Origin: Hofstenia miamia
Lineage: Eukaryota > Xenacoelomorpha > Acoela
Reading direction: 5' to 3'
Length of the DNA: 64,000 nt
Assembly: GCA_004352715.1 (NCBI GenBank)
Contig: SCFE01000019.1
Location: 382,264-446,263, forward strand
Shown here: in pieces, positions 11,560 through 23,367 of the stretch
How the letters are laid out: the number at the start of each line of letters is the position of its first letter
Position numbering within the stretch: position 1 is the stretch's first letter
Notes under the pieces: model-generated
Told to the model about the DNA's origin: nothing
The model's database searches: none
The model's input: only the letters and a program-made list of their open reading frames with translations
Program-made: the position numbers and the translations under genes

Positions 11560-11740
11560 TGCTTAGTAGTCCTCAACACCAACTAAAGAGCAGAGAGACA
11601 AACAGTGGCAACACTAACATACAGAGTAGTCCATAATGTCAAATAAGGGGCAAGCAGATGAAAAGTACTTGAAGTTGAAGTCCTAACTTACCTTCAAGTA
11701 CTCCACACTGCCAACTAAAGTGGAGGAACAATTATCCAGG
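11560..11740 (+). repeat. E1 Cys-containing repeats between integrase and ORF3
   Basis: Translated in short in-frame patches, this region gives SSPQHQLKS, SSP-stop-CQIRG and STPHCQLKW. These match the SNPQCQLKG repeats between protease and RT of the same element (8,795-8,985). The DNA core CAACTAAAG is also shared. The region lies where E2 has its own, different repeats (18,640-18,780). Confidence 0.55.
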
Positions 11741-11900
11741 GGAAGTTGTAAGTGGTGGAAGAACTGTAGTAATATGAAAACAACTAAAGGCTGATGGTAC
11801 TACAGAATCCACAGCTGGTCAAATGCCAATGGAATGTCTGGAAGGTAACTGACTAAAAGGGGACCAACTGGAATCCATTAGCAGTGGGTGGAAATAGAGT

Positions 11901-12460
11901 ATGGACGTAGCACTCAGGATATGCTACATGCCCCCCTCAGAAAGCATAAAAACAATGTCAGAAAGCACCATGCACTCCACAGAATGTAACAAAAGGATGT
12001 TAACAATAGATGGAGAAAAATTACACCTCTATTTCATCCCCAATATAAAAATTATTCACAACATGTACAAAAAACTATCCCCAGATACACACAGTTTGAT
12101 TAGAAAACAAATGAGAACAGAAGAAATTAACTTACCAATATTATCATACAAAGAAAATTGCCCAATAGTCAACACAATTATCATTTATCTGCAGAGGATG
12201 AATGATATGTTAGAACAGCCATATTTCAGAAGCACTATACACATAAATTTCTGTGACAATGTTACACTGGCAGATATATAGAACATAATCATAGCTAGAG
12301 AAAGAATTGCTAAGTTAGAACAGATTAACTTGGATAAAGACAAGCTAGTAATCATACACATAATCAAGGAAAAAGAATACAATAGCAAGCAAATTGGAGA
12401 AACAAATACAATTGACATTGTAAGATTGCAGACAACATGGAATAGAAATCATGATTATAA
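11901..12460 (+). pseudogene. E1 ORF3, N-terminal part
   Basis: This is homologous to copy A (1-655 minus) and to E2 at 18,914: LHLYF, then INLPIL, then Q-P-Y-F-R-S-T, then IIHIIKEKEYN. The likely start is the Met at about 11,998 (MLTIDGEKLHLYF), equivalent to the Met of copy A. A TAG near 12,280 interrupts it, and it stops abruptly where the E2-type LTR begins at 12,461. No protein family recognised. Confidence 0.65.
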
Positions 12461-13294
12461 TGTAGAGTCACTCAGGGCACTCTCCAATTAATTTGGTGCT
12501 ATTTAATTCAGTGATTTTATTAATTTGTGATCTTTTTGAACTTAAGTTTCAAATTTAGTAATTGTCCCCTCAAGCTATTGATTACATGTAATTGCTCACT
12601 TAATTTGTGAGGGAAACAAGCTAACTTTTGTAAAACAGTAAATATTTACCTTCTCTTGTAATAAATAGGGAACTCAATGTAATCAAATCTCAAATAAATT
12701 TCGTTCTCACTGGATAATGTTTGCTCTTTCATTATTTTATCATTTACTAACTTTTTTAGCTTTGGTAATAATTTTATAATAATGCAATTGTAAGATCCGG
12801 CGATAATGTGGGAGGAACTCCATTGTGCCTGGGGTGATAACTCACTCCATGACAGATGTGAGCCCATATTGTGGTTACTTTAGGCTATGTATAGGCATAG
12901 GAAATAAAAGAACTACTACATCTATTGATTGAACATGCACACACTATCGCACAATGCAAATATACTATGCTGTTGGCATACACAAATATGTGGTAATTAC
13001 ATGTTATTTAATGTCTTTATTACATGAGCTGAGAAAATAAACACTGAGTTAAATTGGTTTTATTGAGCTAGAAATTACAATTTGAGATGCATGATTTGCA
13101 CCTTGCATTGTAAGGATGGATTCTAATGACTTGGCTTTGGCGAGATGCAATGTGAATTGGTCACTATGTTAAATGCCATCTTGGAACTACTTTTTCTACA
13201 TTTGTTTTGTTAGAGAATGGGTTGCTCTCAGCAATGGTAATCTTCTGCAACCTTTGTACAGCTTGAGCTGCTAGGCGCAGCCCGTGATTCTACA
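12461..13294 (+). repeat. E2 5' LTR
   Basis: It starts TGTAGAGTCA and matches 21,704-22,226 over about 600 bp, up to GAGCTAGAAATT near 13,076. I place the end at ...GATTCTACA (13,294) because it gives the TG...CA form and is followed by a plausible primer-binding site; alternatively the LTR ends at 13,079. There is a TATA-like AATAAATAGGG near 12,658. It sits directly against E1 ORF3 without a purine tract, as expected for a 5' LTR inserted into E1. Confidence 0.7.
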
Positions 13295-13312
13295 TGGTGA
13301 CCCTGACATGAT
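13295..13312 (+). promoter_or_regulatory. Putative primer-binding site of E2
   Basis: TGGTGACCCTGACATGAT follows an LTR-like ...TCTACA end. Many Ty3/Gypsy elements have a tRNA-complementary site starting TGG at this place. The tRNA was not identified. Confidence 0.4.
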
Positions 13313-13840
13313 TCTTGGACACTCTGGAGTGTCAGTTAAGCTATCTACTCCATTCTGTCACTGTGTGCAGATGGATCAACATTCAGAGATGTACTCCAGT
13401 CATGAAGTTTGTGCACCTACCAAGGTGGTCGCCTGTTTTTCACTTGGTGATTGTGATGTGAAACAGAACTGTTATAATGTTTCCTTATTGTATTTGGCTT
13501 TGTTTTCTACTGGGTGTGAGTCAGCTGGGATGGATTTCCCCTGACCATGATCTACTTCACCACCCATCAATGTGCAACTTCACCTTATGTGTAGTTTTAC
13601 ATTTGTCAGCTCTGTGATCTGATGCTTTCACCAAACTCTGACTCCACTCTTACCTGTTCTTAGTGCTATTGGTTAGTCTTGTTCTTCTAGCATTTGGATT
13701 GTGTACCTATACCCTGCTACCATCTGTTAATTGCTTTTATTTCTCCTACACAGTTGCATGTTTCTCCTACATTGTTGGAATTGTTATTGGAACCTTTTTC
13801 TCCCACTTTACTTTACTTGTTTAATTATTCTTGTTCTTAT
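13313..13840 (+). other. E2 leader region
   Basis: Between the putative primer-binding site and the gag-like frames. I see only short open stretches (for example 13,284-13,544) without motifs. Confidence 0.5.
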
Positions 13841-14680
13841 GGATATGGATTTTTCTAATTCTCATAATGGGACTCCCACTCAGGGTTTCCTCTGTGTGAG
13901 CACTGGCAGCTTGGACACTGTCCCTTGCACTGCTGGACTTAATTCTGTTTTTGTTTTACTGACTCCTACCCCCACAAAACCTGTTTCTGTTATATCTACA
14001 CTCTCTGAAGTTTTGTTGCAAGAGACCCTGCTCCTGCTGCCCTGACAAATCCGTTTCTTTTGTATACACCACCATTGCCTCCTTCTGAGTTGCCAACACC
14101 TGAAGTTCAACAGCTCAGAGAAGCCCTTGCTGAACAGATCTCACAACATTGCTCCTGTGAAGCCTGTTTTGACACCCTACAAGCTGAAATGAGACAACAA
14201 GCCACCACTGCTTGGCAGCATGAGAGATGCCTGCTCAACTCAATCTCAGCCTTGAAGATGTGAATTCAGGAAGCATTCCCGCATCCCCCTCCAACTTCCC
14301 CAGAGGAACCTGAGTATGTAACTCATGATCTTTTAGACAAGGCTCTCAACACTCTTTCAGAAAAGTTCTCAACAGTTATATCACAGACAATGTCTGCCCA
14401 CTTCTCTAATGCTTTGTCAGTGCCTACTCCATCCACTGTGACACCACCATTTGTTACCCCCATTACCTCTTTTACAAGTGGAGCACCTACCTTCACTCAG
14501 TCTACCCTTTCTCAAGTTGTGACACTAACTACAGTAGCTACGCCAAGTTCTTGTACCCTGAGCATAACAGTTGTGCCTCTGGCACCTGTAAATGTCTCAC
14601 TTACTTCCACTACCATGATTGTTCTGATGAAGTGTGTACTCCTGACACCCTGGTTGAGTCTGTCAACCATTTAAATTAGT
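13841..14680 (+). pseudogene. E2 gag-like region
   Basis: From an ATG near 13,841 the frames read a short N-terminal peptide, then a Gln/Glu-rich helical stretch (about 14,060-14,260: LPTPEVQQLREALAEQI). A Pro/Ser/Thr-rich stretch (14,280-14,600) and a Cys/His cluster near 14,590-14,640 (CKCLTYFHYHDC) follow; the cluster could be a decayed zinc knuckle. At least one TGA and frame changes break it. Position before the protease makes gag the natural reading, but the sequence itself is not diagnostic. Confidence 0.5.
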
Positions 14681-14684
14681 TGGA

Positions 14685-15308
14685 GTGCTGCTTCCTGAAA
14701 ACCATGTGCATGATGTTTTGGTGATAACTTCATTGCTATGCACTAATGTCATCCCTGCAGACATGAATGGATTGCTGATTAACACTACCATTGATACAGG
14801 AGCTTCTGTATCCATCATAAGCAACACCTGTTGCAACAAGCTTTGCTTACATAGAGAAGATTTGTTACCTTCCACTGCCTGTTTGTTGGATGCTTTGGGG
14901 AACACTATTTCACTGAAGGGCCAGATCAACAACCTCGAGTTGTGCATCCACCAAGAATGCTTTTGTGTGGACCTTATTGTGGTTGACACCTGCAATTGGC
15001 CTTTGCTGTATGACGTCATTCTAGGAAACAACTTCCTTGAGAGGAATACATGTGTAATTGATTATGGAACCAACAGCAAGCCACAGGAGGAGCTTACCAC
15101 TACTTGTAACCAAGAAATCTTGTTAACTTTCACAGATACAATCATTGTGGAACCATGGCACTGGCAACGAGTTGCTGTCACTACAAGCTCTCCTTATGAG
15201 GGGGACGTCATGATCTCAGAACAAAGGGGAAAATGCCTTTGCAGTCTACATTTTTCTCTGGACCTTTGTCATGTTTCTCATGGAAAGACTTGTCACTGTG
15301 CTCAATAG
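14685..15308 (+). CDS. E2 retroviral-type aspartic protease
   Basis: An open frame of 207 codons. The catalytic motif TIDTGASVSII is at about residues 35-45 and VILGNNFLERN at about 110-120, matching a retropepsin. The remainder after about residue 130 is a linker toward RT. It is homologous to the E1 protease at 8,146. The frame is open but flanked by decayed gag and RT, so a working polyprotein is unlikely. Confidence 0.75.
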   Translation: MLLPENHVHDVLVITSLLCTNVIPADMNGLLINTTIDTGASVSIISNTCCNKLCLHREDLLPSTACLLDALGNTISLKGQINNLELCIHQECFCVDLIVVDTCNWPLLYDVILGNNFLERNTCVIDYGTNSKPQEELTTTCNQEILLTFTDTIIVEPWHWQRVAVTTSSPYEGDVMISEQRGKCLCSLHFSLDLCHVSHGKTCHCAQ

Positions 15309-16480
15309 TTCTACATGCTTGATCCAAATTGATCCAACAAAGCTATCCATCATCATGATGCCAGTCTGACTCAAACTCAAAGCTGCAGCCTGTCTGCCTG
15401 TTCTTACTGCAATTCACAATCTGAGTGAACCAAGTGATCCAGTCTGGATCCCAGCTGTAAATGAGAGAACTCATGGACATCTGAGTCTACAAGAATGTGA
15501 TGCACTCTCTGCCCTCTTGCGCCAGCATCATGACGTGTTCAATTACAGGTCAATCAGTGTTGGAAAGGCCATTGGGGAACAACATGCCATTGAAACTAAG
15601 AGTGATCATCCCATTCAGTTGCCAGTTTGAAGGGTACCCAAGAACTTAAGAGTGGATTATGAACAGATCCTTAGTGATCTCATTGAAAGCAGGATCATAC
15701 AGAACAGTAATAGTCTGTATGCTGCACCTATGGTGTTCATTTGCCAAGGAGAGAAGTACTGCCTTTGCATTGATTTCTGACGACTAAATGATATCACAAC
15801 TAAGGATGCATATCTGTTACCTTGCATCAAGGACCTACTCTATGATGCCAGCAAGTACAAGTTATTCTCATGCTTGGATCTCTGTAAAGCCTATTGGCAG
15901 ACACCAATGAAGCCTGCCAACATTCTGAAAACTGCATTTTGCATTTATTACACCTTACAGCCCCTTTGAATGGAAGTACATGGCCTTTGGCCTCAGCAAC
16001 ACTCCGGCCACATTTCAGCATTATGTCATGCATGTACTATGGAATGGTGCTAAAATTCTCAAACCTGGGATCACCACATGCATGGACGATATTCTCATTG
16101 CTGGACACACATTCTCTGATCACTTAGATAAACTGGGTCACACTCTGAAGATCCTGTACAATTCTGGACTCTGGGTAAATGGAAATAAATGTTCACTCAT
16201 TTCACCATGAGTTACCTTCCTAGGAAGGGTAATCAAAGGTGGGAGAATATCGATTAAGAACAATGCAAAAGACCATCTTGATCAAATTGAGACTCCACAC
16301 TCACACAAGGACGTCCAACACGTGATGGGCTTTCTTAACTATTATGGCTCCTTCATCTCCAAACTAGCCAACCAAACAAAGCATACCTCTAACCTACTAT
16401 GAAAGAAGACTGAATTTTGTTGGACCTGGGTTGAACAAGAAGAGCTGGATGCTGTGAAGTGAGAGCTCAGATGGATCCCT
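15309..16480 (+). pseudogene. E2 reverse transcriptase
   Basis: Motifs in order: IIQNSNSLYAAPMVF (about 15,695), CLCIDF followed by TGA where Arg is expected (15,778), LFSCLDLCKAYW, MAFGLSNTPATFQ (after a frameshift near 15,960), and the catalytic box TCMDDIL (about 16,075). LNYYGSFISKLA follows in the connection domain. In-frame TGA codons occur near 15,629, 15,778, 16,208 and 16,400. The domain is complete in length, unlike E1, but broken. Confidence 0.9.
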
Positions 16481-16920
16481 AGTCTGAACATGCCAGATTA
16501 CACAAAAGAATTTATTGTCAATTGAGACATGAGTTCAGTTGCCATCAGTGGCATGCTCAGCCAAGTGATCAACTGCCAGGAATGCCTGGTACAATATTTC
16601 AGCCAGAAGCTCCACAATGCTGAACTGAATTACAGAGCAATGAAATCAGAAATGCTAGCACTTGTCGAGAGTCTGAAGAAGTTTTGATTCTTCATTTTAG
16701 GTTGCCAATTTGTTGTGCACACCAACAACTCCATGCTAGCATGGCTTAAGAAATTCTCTGGTGACAAGTCAAACATCGTTGCCCAATGGTTGGAATACCT
16801 TAATGACTTCTCTTTTATGATTACTCAATGCTGATTATTTCACCACTCTGCCAAGTTATGAGAGAGACCTGCAAAAGCTGCCAGGTGAAAAGACTCTATT
16901 TGGATTTATCCCAACTTGCA
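16481..16920 (+). pseudogene. E2 RNase H domain
   Basis: DYTKEFIVN, then a TGA and DMSS; then FSQKL, ELNYRAMKSEMLALVES (Glu), VVHTNNS and LNDFSF. The order and spacing match the E1 RNase H. TGA codons at about 16,524 and 16,685 (KKF-stop-FFI, where E1 has KKFRLF) are Arg or similar codons turned to stop. Confidence 0.85.
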
Positions 16921-18260
16921 AGTATGAGTTCCTCCCTGATATCAATGCAGATCAAAATGAAAAAGCAATCCTCCCCATTATGGTGAAGGAGGAGATTTCA
17001 GAAAAGGAGATTGCCACTCATCAATTACATGACAAAGTCTTATCCAAAATTGTCTTTAAGATCAAGCACCCTGATCACACTATCAGTGACTTTGCTAAAG
17101 ATACTTTCAACATTATCATTGGAAGCTTACCAAAGTGAGACTCCTCTATGCACATAGTCAGAACACCTGTCTGGCAATCCCAGAGTATTTCAAGCTAGAT
17201 CTGGTCCAGAAGATCCATGAACACAGACATCTTGGGATTATCCAGATGGAAAGAACATTTAATGTTTGTTACATTACCATCAGTATTAGAGCTATGGTAC
17301 AAGATGCAATTGATAAATGTGAATCATGCCTGCTTCAATAAGCTGGACACTTTCTGGAGCAGAGAGCTGAGCTCTATAGTTGGGTCACTGAAAGAACAAA
17401 TGAAGTGGTCCACATGGACATTGAAAAACTATCAAGGGATGAGCAAGGATTCCAATATCTGTTGGTCTTGATAGACCATTTTACTAAATACACATGACTC
17501 ATTCCTCTTGACAATACCACCACCAAAGTTATCAGTGAAAGAATTGTGAAAGATTGGATCTTTAAGCTTGGGCCTATGGAGTGTTTGGTCTCTGACCACA
17601 GTCCTCAGTTTGAGAACTTTTTTATGTCCACTCTCATGAAATAACTAGAGATCATACACAATTTCACCACTGCTTACCATCTGCAGTCAAATGGCGTTGT
17701 CAAGCAACTGAACCACACCATCATTAAACTGATCAGAGTCACTTTAGCCTGTGCCACTGGCCAGAACTGGAGACACATCATAGAAGTGGTCGAATTCTTT
17801 TACAATACCACTGTGCACTCCACCACCAAAGTAAGCCTTTTCAAAGCCATGTTTGGCCATGAAGCAAGCACTTCTTTGTCAATCATGTTCCCAGACTACA
17901 ATGAGCCAACTTTGGAGAACTTTGTGAACCAGATGCTAAATGAATTCCAGGAAGTGCACCTTTCTATCTGCTGGAATACCAATCAGTCTGTTATTTGCCA
18001 GAAAAGAAATTTTGATAAAAAGCTGTATGGTGAACCTCACAAAGTTGGAGATTCTGTATTTGTTTATTTCCCTTGTCAGGTTACTGATGCTAACCAGGTA
18101 TGAAAACTTGCCACTAATTGGCAAGGGCCTTTTAAAATAGTCAAGGTGTTAGATCACCACTGGTACTTATTAGATAATGGTAAAGTTGACCATTTTCAGC
18201 AACTTAGACAAACAATCAAAGATATAAAAAATGCAGTCATTGACAATAATAACGAGTTTT
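16921..18260 (+). pseudogene. E2 integrase
   Basis: The HHCC region is at 17,205-17,340 (HEHRHLG, then KCESC). The core runs from about 17,400: HMDIEKL supplies the first Asp and VSDHSPQF the second. The Glu position reads Lys (GVVKQLN), so the active site is lost. The open part 17,786-18,103 covers the end of the core and the C-terminal domain; after a TGA at NQV (about 18,101) the WQGPF motif and a run to DHFQQLR complete the GPF domain. Stops are mostly TGA. Confidence 0.9.
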
Positions 18261-18639
18261 TCTCTCATCAATGACGGCGTAAATGAGATAGACTATTATG
18301 ATAACCTCACCAAATGTGAAGAAGATGACCTTACACATGTTGAGTATGATAGTAACCTCAGTAGTAGTAGCAACACTATAGCTACTTGTGTTTTGCCTAA
18401 ATGAAAAGCTAGAGATCAGAGATATTTAGACTATTTATATACCCAGGAATGGGACCTTAATCTTATATCTTTGTTTAGCAACTATGAAACAAACAGAAAA
18501 CCAACCCCCAACAAGAAGCTGAGTATGAAGACAAATCAATCCGTGAGATGAAACAAAGTTATCAATGACGCCCAGATGATCAGATGAAGGCACTTCCCAA
18601 AAACAAGAGCACCCAGCAGAAGACACCCGTAGCAGCCGT

Positions 18640-18780
18640 GACTACAAGGGGAGACAACTCTCTCCTCAAAAGTGGACTTCCCATGACTATGCTCAGAGAT
18701 AACTCTCTGAGTGGGAGCAGACCTCAGACGACTATGCATGGAGACAACTCTCTGTGCATGAATCCGAGGAGCATAGAGTG
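18640..18780 (+). repeat. E2 repeats between integrase and ORF3
   Basis: Three copies of a unit with the core GAGACAACTCTCT or GAGATAACTCTCT at about 18,650, 18,697 and 18,748. In frame (18,584-18,865) they read RGDNSLLKSG, LRDNSLSGSR and HGDNSLCMNP. They occupy the slot where E1 has its SxPQCQLK repeats. Confidence 0.6.
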
Positions 18781-18913
18781 CCTTTTGCCCACCTGTCTAA
18801 CCTCACTCCATGTTGACTCAGAACCCCCTCCTAGTCCCAAGTCCTTACTCCAGCAACTCAGCTAGTATTAGGTCCTGAAAAGCCAAGAAACATAAAGCTA
18901 AAACATCTAAGGT

Positions 18914-21690
18914 TGGCAATGAGATCTTACATCTGTACTTTATTGCTACTCAGAAAGTGATCAATTTAGTCAGAAATAATATATCAGAAGAAATGAAGAA
19001 TAGGTTGTGATGGACATTTAACACTAAGGATCTAACCTGTTCAGTTAACTTGATTCCCTTTGTCATAGATGCAGAGCATAGACCTCAGATCAATGCAATT
19101 ATTTGTTATGATTCTAAGATGTTAGCTGGCATGGCGCGACCTTACTGGCAAAGTACTGTTCACACTATGTTCAATGAGGACTTCAATCTGTCTCACCTGT
19201 GCCAGTTTCTAAACAGTAAAGAAATGATAAAGAAATTTGAATGCATTAACATCAATTTTGACAACCTACTAGTTGTCTACTTTTTTCATGTCAATGAGGT
19301 AAACCACTGCTGAATCATGGAAAAGATTGAAATAGCCTATCAACTCACCTAGGTGGAGAAGATATGCTTGGTGATGTTTTTGAAAGAAGAGTACCAGGAT
19401 ACCATCCCAGACAAAGTTGAAAGTTTACACTTTCATATGGAGAATTTCATCATTCTGTACAAAAGCTCCTATCAGCCCACAAGTATGTATAATACTCACA
19501 TAATCTCAGCTACTAAGATCATCTACACTGATCTGCTCTTGTGCAAGAAAATTCTGACACACCATCTCACAGTTGATACTTGTCTGATAATCAATATGTA
19601 CATCCAGGCCCAATCACTTGAGTCAATCAACACTAGCTTGCCTGGCCTCTGCTCTGACGTCTCTGATCTTCATGTCAGTTTTGCATTTTTGAAAGTGCTG
19701 CTACCCTGCAAGAAATTGATGAGGTATGGACACACCTAAAAGCCAATCACAGCCTGGAGACACAATGGCCTACCATTAATATTCAGAGCCCCATGTTACA
19801 ATATCATAGATCAGTCGAGAGAACACTTGCAGAGTTATGTCTGTCCCATGACACTCAAGCTAGTCAAAACTTCTCGCAGAAAATGTTCTTGGAAAAATTT
19901 GCTCCAGTGATCCAATCCCATGGAGCCATGTGGGTTCTCGCCACTTTTCTTAGTTGATCCTCATCTTCAGCTACCCATGGATAAAGCCACCAGAGAAAAA
20001 TTCGCAAAACAGTGCTCCCATGAACTCACTATTGGCCCTGCAGCCTGGAAGGTTAAGAATTGGTTGCTCCACTCTTGCTCATTGCCTGCCTTGCCTGGGA
20101 AGAATAAGAAAGCAATGGAACGTTTTGAGAAATTCTATGCCCATCTCATTGGATTCAGTGGACCCCTTGGTCGCCTCCCACCTCAGATGATTGTCAACCA
20201 ATTAGGAGTCACGTTTTCCGACTTAAATATCTTCTCAGATACCCTCAAAAAGTACATGTGGGGAGCAACTGCCAAGACCAAGTTTCCTTCTCTTAACTCC
20301 GAGTACACACCTCTGTGTACAAGTTGACTCATGCACAGTGAATATGGCTCCACTAAACAGTTCATTGAATTGGTTGGTCACTACAACGTCCTGAACCACA
20401 TGGAAATCTTATTCAACCTGGAACAGCTCAATTATCCTGAGTGCAGGTACAGCAAACTTACACAAACCCAGCAACAAGCTACCAAGGATGGCGAGGTCAT
20501 CCCAATCACTGTTTTATGGCAGACCATGAAAACGCCCAAACAATTTTACCATGAGGAAGAGCTCTTATCCTCCTAAGCTATAGAGGTATCACTGGTGACG
20601 AAAGCCCTCATTGAAGCTGTTAACCTAGAAAAGTTTTCTGGGGTCACAGTCTCACTCAAGCTCACACCTGCCTGGTCTCTTACTGACAATGAATGAATCC
20701 TAATGATCAAGCACTGCCCAGAAGAATTTGCAGAGAAACCAGCAATAGTTGATCACATTGTTGAAACCAACAGTGACAATGATATCCTAGGCCTCATGAA
20801 ATGGTGCCTCACAGAGATGCTAACCAAAGTAGAGCTTGTACTTCTACTTTTGCCAGGGCGACAACTTGCCCTGGACATAGAATGTACCACTGCCCACCTT
20901 TGTCTCTCCACCACTCAAATTGAAAATTTACTGAGCCACAGACTCTGCAGCACTTTTTGGGACTCCATCAAGGATGCCAGAATAAACTACCCTGTTACAA
21001 TTGGAACAGCCCCCCCCNNNNNNNNNNNNNNNNNNNNNNNNNNNNNNNTTCTACTTCTTTTGCCAGGGCGACAACTTGCCCTGGACATAGAATAAACTAC
21101 CACTGCCCATTTTTGTCTCCCCCCCACTAAATTTAAAATTTACTGAGCCACAGACTCTTCAGCACTTTTTGGGACTCCATCAAGGATGCCAGAATAAACT
21201 ACCCCTTTACAATTGGAACAGGCCCCCCCCCTTGGAACAAGTCCAGCTTTGCCCAGTTGGAAAATAACTTCGAGAAAAAGAACCTTCTCTGCATCCCACC
21301 GCCTTGTTTGATGATACCACTAATTCTGCCATCATGGAGAGTGCGCCAGGGAAAGAAGAAAGTCTTTGCCCATCTCACAGAGTGCATTAATTACATCTCT
21401 ACTGCCTCTGAAGTTAACAGATCTATGCAAACTAAGGAGTATAAGGATACCCATGACGCATTGCTAGAAGGTGGTAACCCCTAACACATATACATTGACA
21501 GGAAACTAACCAACCAGAGGTTGAATGTGTTGTGATGAAACTGTCCTATTAGTTCAAGGCTACCAGAGCTCAAATATTTCAGATTACACAGTTTCATCCT
21601 GGGATGATATATTGGCCAAAGAGATGATTGAAGAAGCCCAAAAGTTGTTGTGTGGTCCTACAGTCCAACTGCTACCACAGCCTTAACCAT
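18914..21690 (+). pseudogene. E2 ORF3, near full length but decayed
   Basis: The order of homologous blocks is: EILHLYFIAT at about 18,928 (copies A and E1); IPFVIDAEHRPQIN near 19,053; IWT/VW-type block LQEIDEVW near 19,710 (copy B); ERFEKFYAHL and LKKYMWGAT near 20,115 and 20,250 (copies B and C); RQLALDIE near 20,860 (copy C: NQIALDVE); FWDSI; SSWDDILAKEMIEEA near 21,600 (copy C: ITWEEAEAESLIRRA). About 170 residues present in copy C are missing before the last block. The span indicates a protein of about 900 residues. It ends 17 bp before the LTR. Stops are mainly TGA. No known family recognised. Confidence 0.75.
20838..21236. other. 31-N gap flanked by the same sequence twice
   Basis: The N run is 21,018-21,048. 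About 180 bp before it (containing TTTTGCCAGGGCGACAACTT) reappear directly after it with small errors, including extra or missing C in poly-C runs. This is the pattern of two overlapping reads or contigs that were not merged. Confidence 0.8.
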
Positions 21691-21703
21691 GCAATGGGGG
21701 GCA
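21691..21703 (+). promoter_or_regulatory. E2 polypurine tract
   Basis: GCAATGGGGGGCA lies directly before the 3' LTR start TGTAGAG, the place where plus-strand priming occurs in LTR retrotransposons. Confidence 0.6.
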
Positions 21704-22226
21704 TGTAGAGTCAATCAGGGCCTCTCTTTTATTTTATATTAATTTTTAGGCACTCTCAAATTAATTTGGTGCTATTTAATTTAATGAATTGTTAATTTGT
21801 GATTTTTTTGAACCTAAGTTTTGAACTTAGTGATTGTCCCCTCAGAGCTTTAGATTACATGTAATTGCTTAGTTAATTTGTGAGGGAAATGAACCTTTGT
21901 AAAAAATGGTAAATATTTACCTTCTTTTGTTATAAATAGGGAACTTGAATGTAAGCAAACGTCAAACTCTGCTGTGTCTGGGGCAATAACTTGCTCTTGA
22001 TAGATGTGAGCCCTTATTGAGGTCACTTTAGGCTACATGTAGGCATAGGCAATAAAAGAACTACAACACCTATCAATTGAACATACACAAATTAGAACAC
22101 ACCTCAAATATACTATGCTGTTGGCATACATGAATATGTGGTAACTACACATTATTTAATATCTTATTACATGAGCCAAGAAGATAAACCCAGAGATAAA
22201 TTATTTGTATTGAGCTAGAAATTCTA
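21704..22226 (+). repeat. E2 3' LTR (shorter than the 5' LTR)
   Basis: It starts TGTAGAGTCA and matches 12,461-13,076. It has TATAAATAGGG near 21,931. It ends at GAGCTAGAAATTCTA; the last 215 bp assigned to the 5' LTR are absent, so it is truncated or the 5' boundary was set too far right. No clear target duplication is visible. Confidence 0.75.
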
Positions 22227-22284
22227 GATTATTCCCATACTCACATTTATTTATTATTATTATTTTTCTACATTTTACTTAACA

Positions 22285-22464
22285 TTTTGATTTATAGCTT
22301 TTACATACCAACTGAACAAATGAATTCCCCTATGATGGAATTCAAGAATTGGTCTGAAAACTTTGAAGCTTGTGTTGATCAAATCATGCTGAAATACAAT
22401 AACCAGTTTGGAGGTGGTGATGAACAAAGCAGCTGTACTTCTACAATCAACAATAATATTGTGT
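22285..22464 (+). other. Exon-like open segment
   Basis: TTTATAG at 22,292-22,298 is followed by an open stretch of about 55 codons (containing MEFKNWSENFEACVDQ) that ends at TTGTGTGAGTTT near 22,460, a good 5' splice-site match. No family recognised. It could be a host exon or a leftover of the Polinton; no partner exon was identified. Confidence 0.35.
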
Positions 22465-23367
22465 GAGTTTGTCTTATTATTATTTGTGTTTATTAAATGT
22501 TGAATAGCAATGGGGTATATGTTACACATAATATGCACTTTCTCATAAATAAAAAACTAGATAGTAGAAATTTGTGACTTATGATATAATTTTAATTTTC
22601 ATTTACATTTAATCACTGCTTGTTGAGTGCAAAAAATTATTTTAATTTTTCACATAGGTGCTACACTGTATCATGTGTGTGTGTACAATTTATTTAATGT
22701 TAGACATTGTAATTTTATTATTTTATTCACTTTCTGCAAAAGCCAGTGTATTAAGCACACAGTCATTCTTAATCCATTGCACATTCAATACATGTAAGTT
22801 TTCTCAATGTGTTGACCCATTTATTTGTAAAATTAACAAGTTTAATTTAAAAATATAATAGTGTATTAAACACCATCATTTTTACTTGATTGTTGTTGTT
22901 ATTGCTAATCTATTTTTTCACAATCAACATGTGTTACATTTTCAAAATGTGTTGACCTCTTATTCATAAACATAGAAATTTAGTAATTGATATTTTTAAC
23001 ATTTTATAAAGAAAATTTGTCTGTAGGTGATCAACACAAGATGTTAATGTTTATTTGTTAAATAAAATTTTGTTTTTATGAAAAGAGTTATTTTGTTTTA
23101 AACATGCATGTGTTAATATCTGTTTTTATCTAATGCTGAATATGTGTTTTTTAATTATCACAATACATTGCTATTTTTTCCTACAATGTTCTATATGTTT
23201 ATGTACATTTTCATGCTTTTGCCCCTTGCAGATTTATATTTTTTAAAAATGATTATGTGTTATGTCAAAACATAAAATATTCTATCTGTGTTTTTGAAAA
23301 AGCATGTCTTAAAAAAATATTTTCAAATTGATATTTCACTGCCATTTACTAATACATGGTCTGTTTA
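22465..23367. other. AT-rich non-coding stretch
   Basis: Very AT-rich with only short chance frames. Two imperfect copies of a segment with TTTCTCAATGTGTTGACC (about 22,799) and TTTTCAAAATGTGTTGACC (about 22,938) suggest an old 140-bp tandem duplication. Confidence 0.5.

Noticed and set aside
8067-21690. In-frame TGA codons as a sign of an altered genetic code
   Set aside because: RPL35 ends with TGA, TGA-rich frames also have TAA, TAG and frameshifts, and several TGA codons replace Arg as expected from CpG decay.
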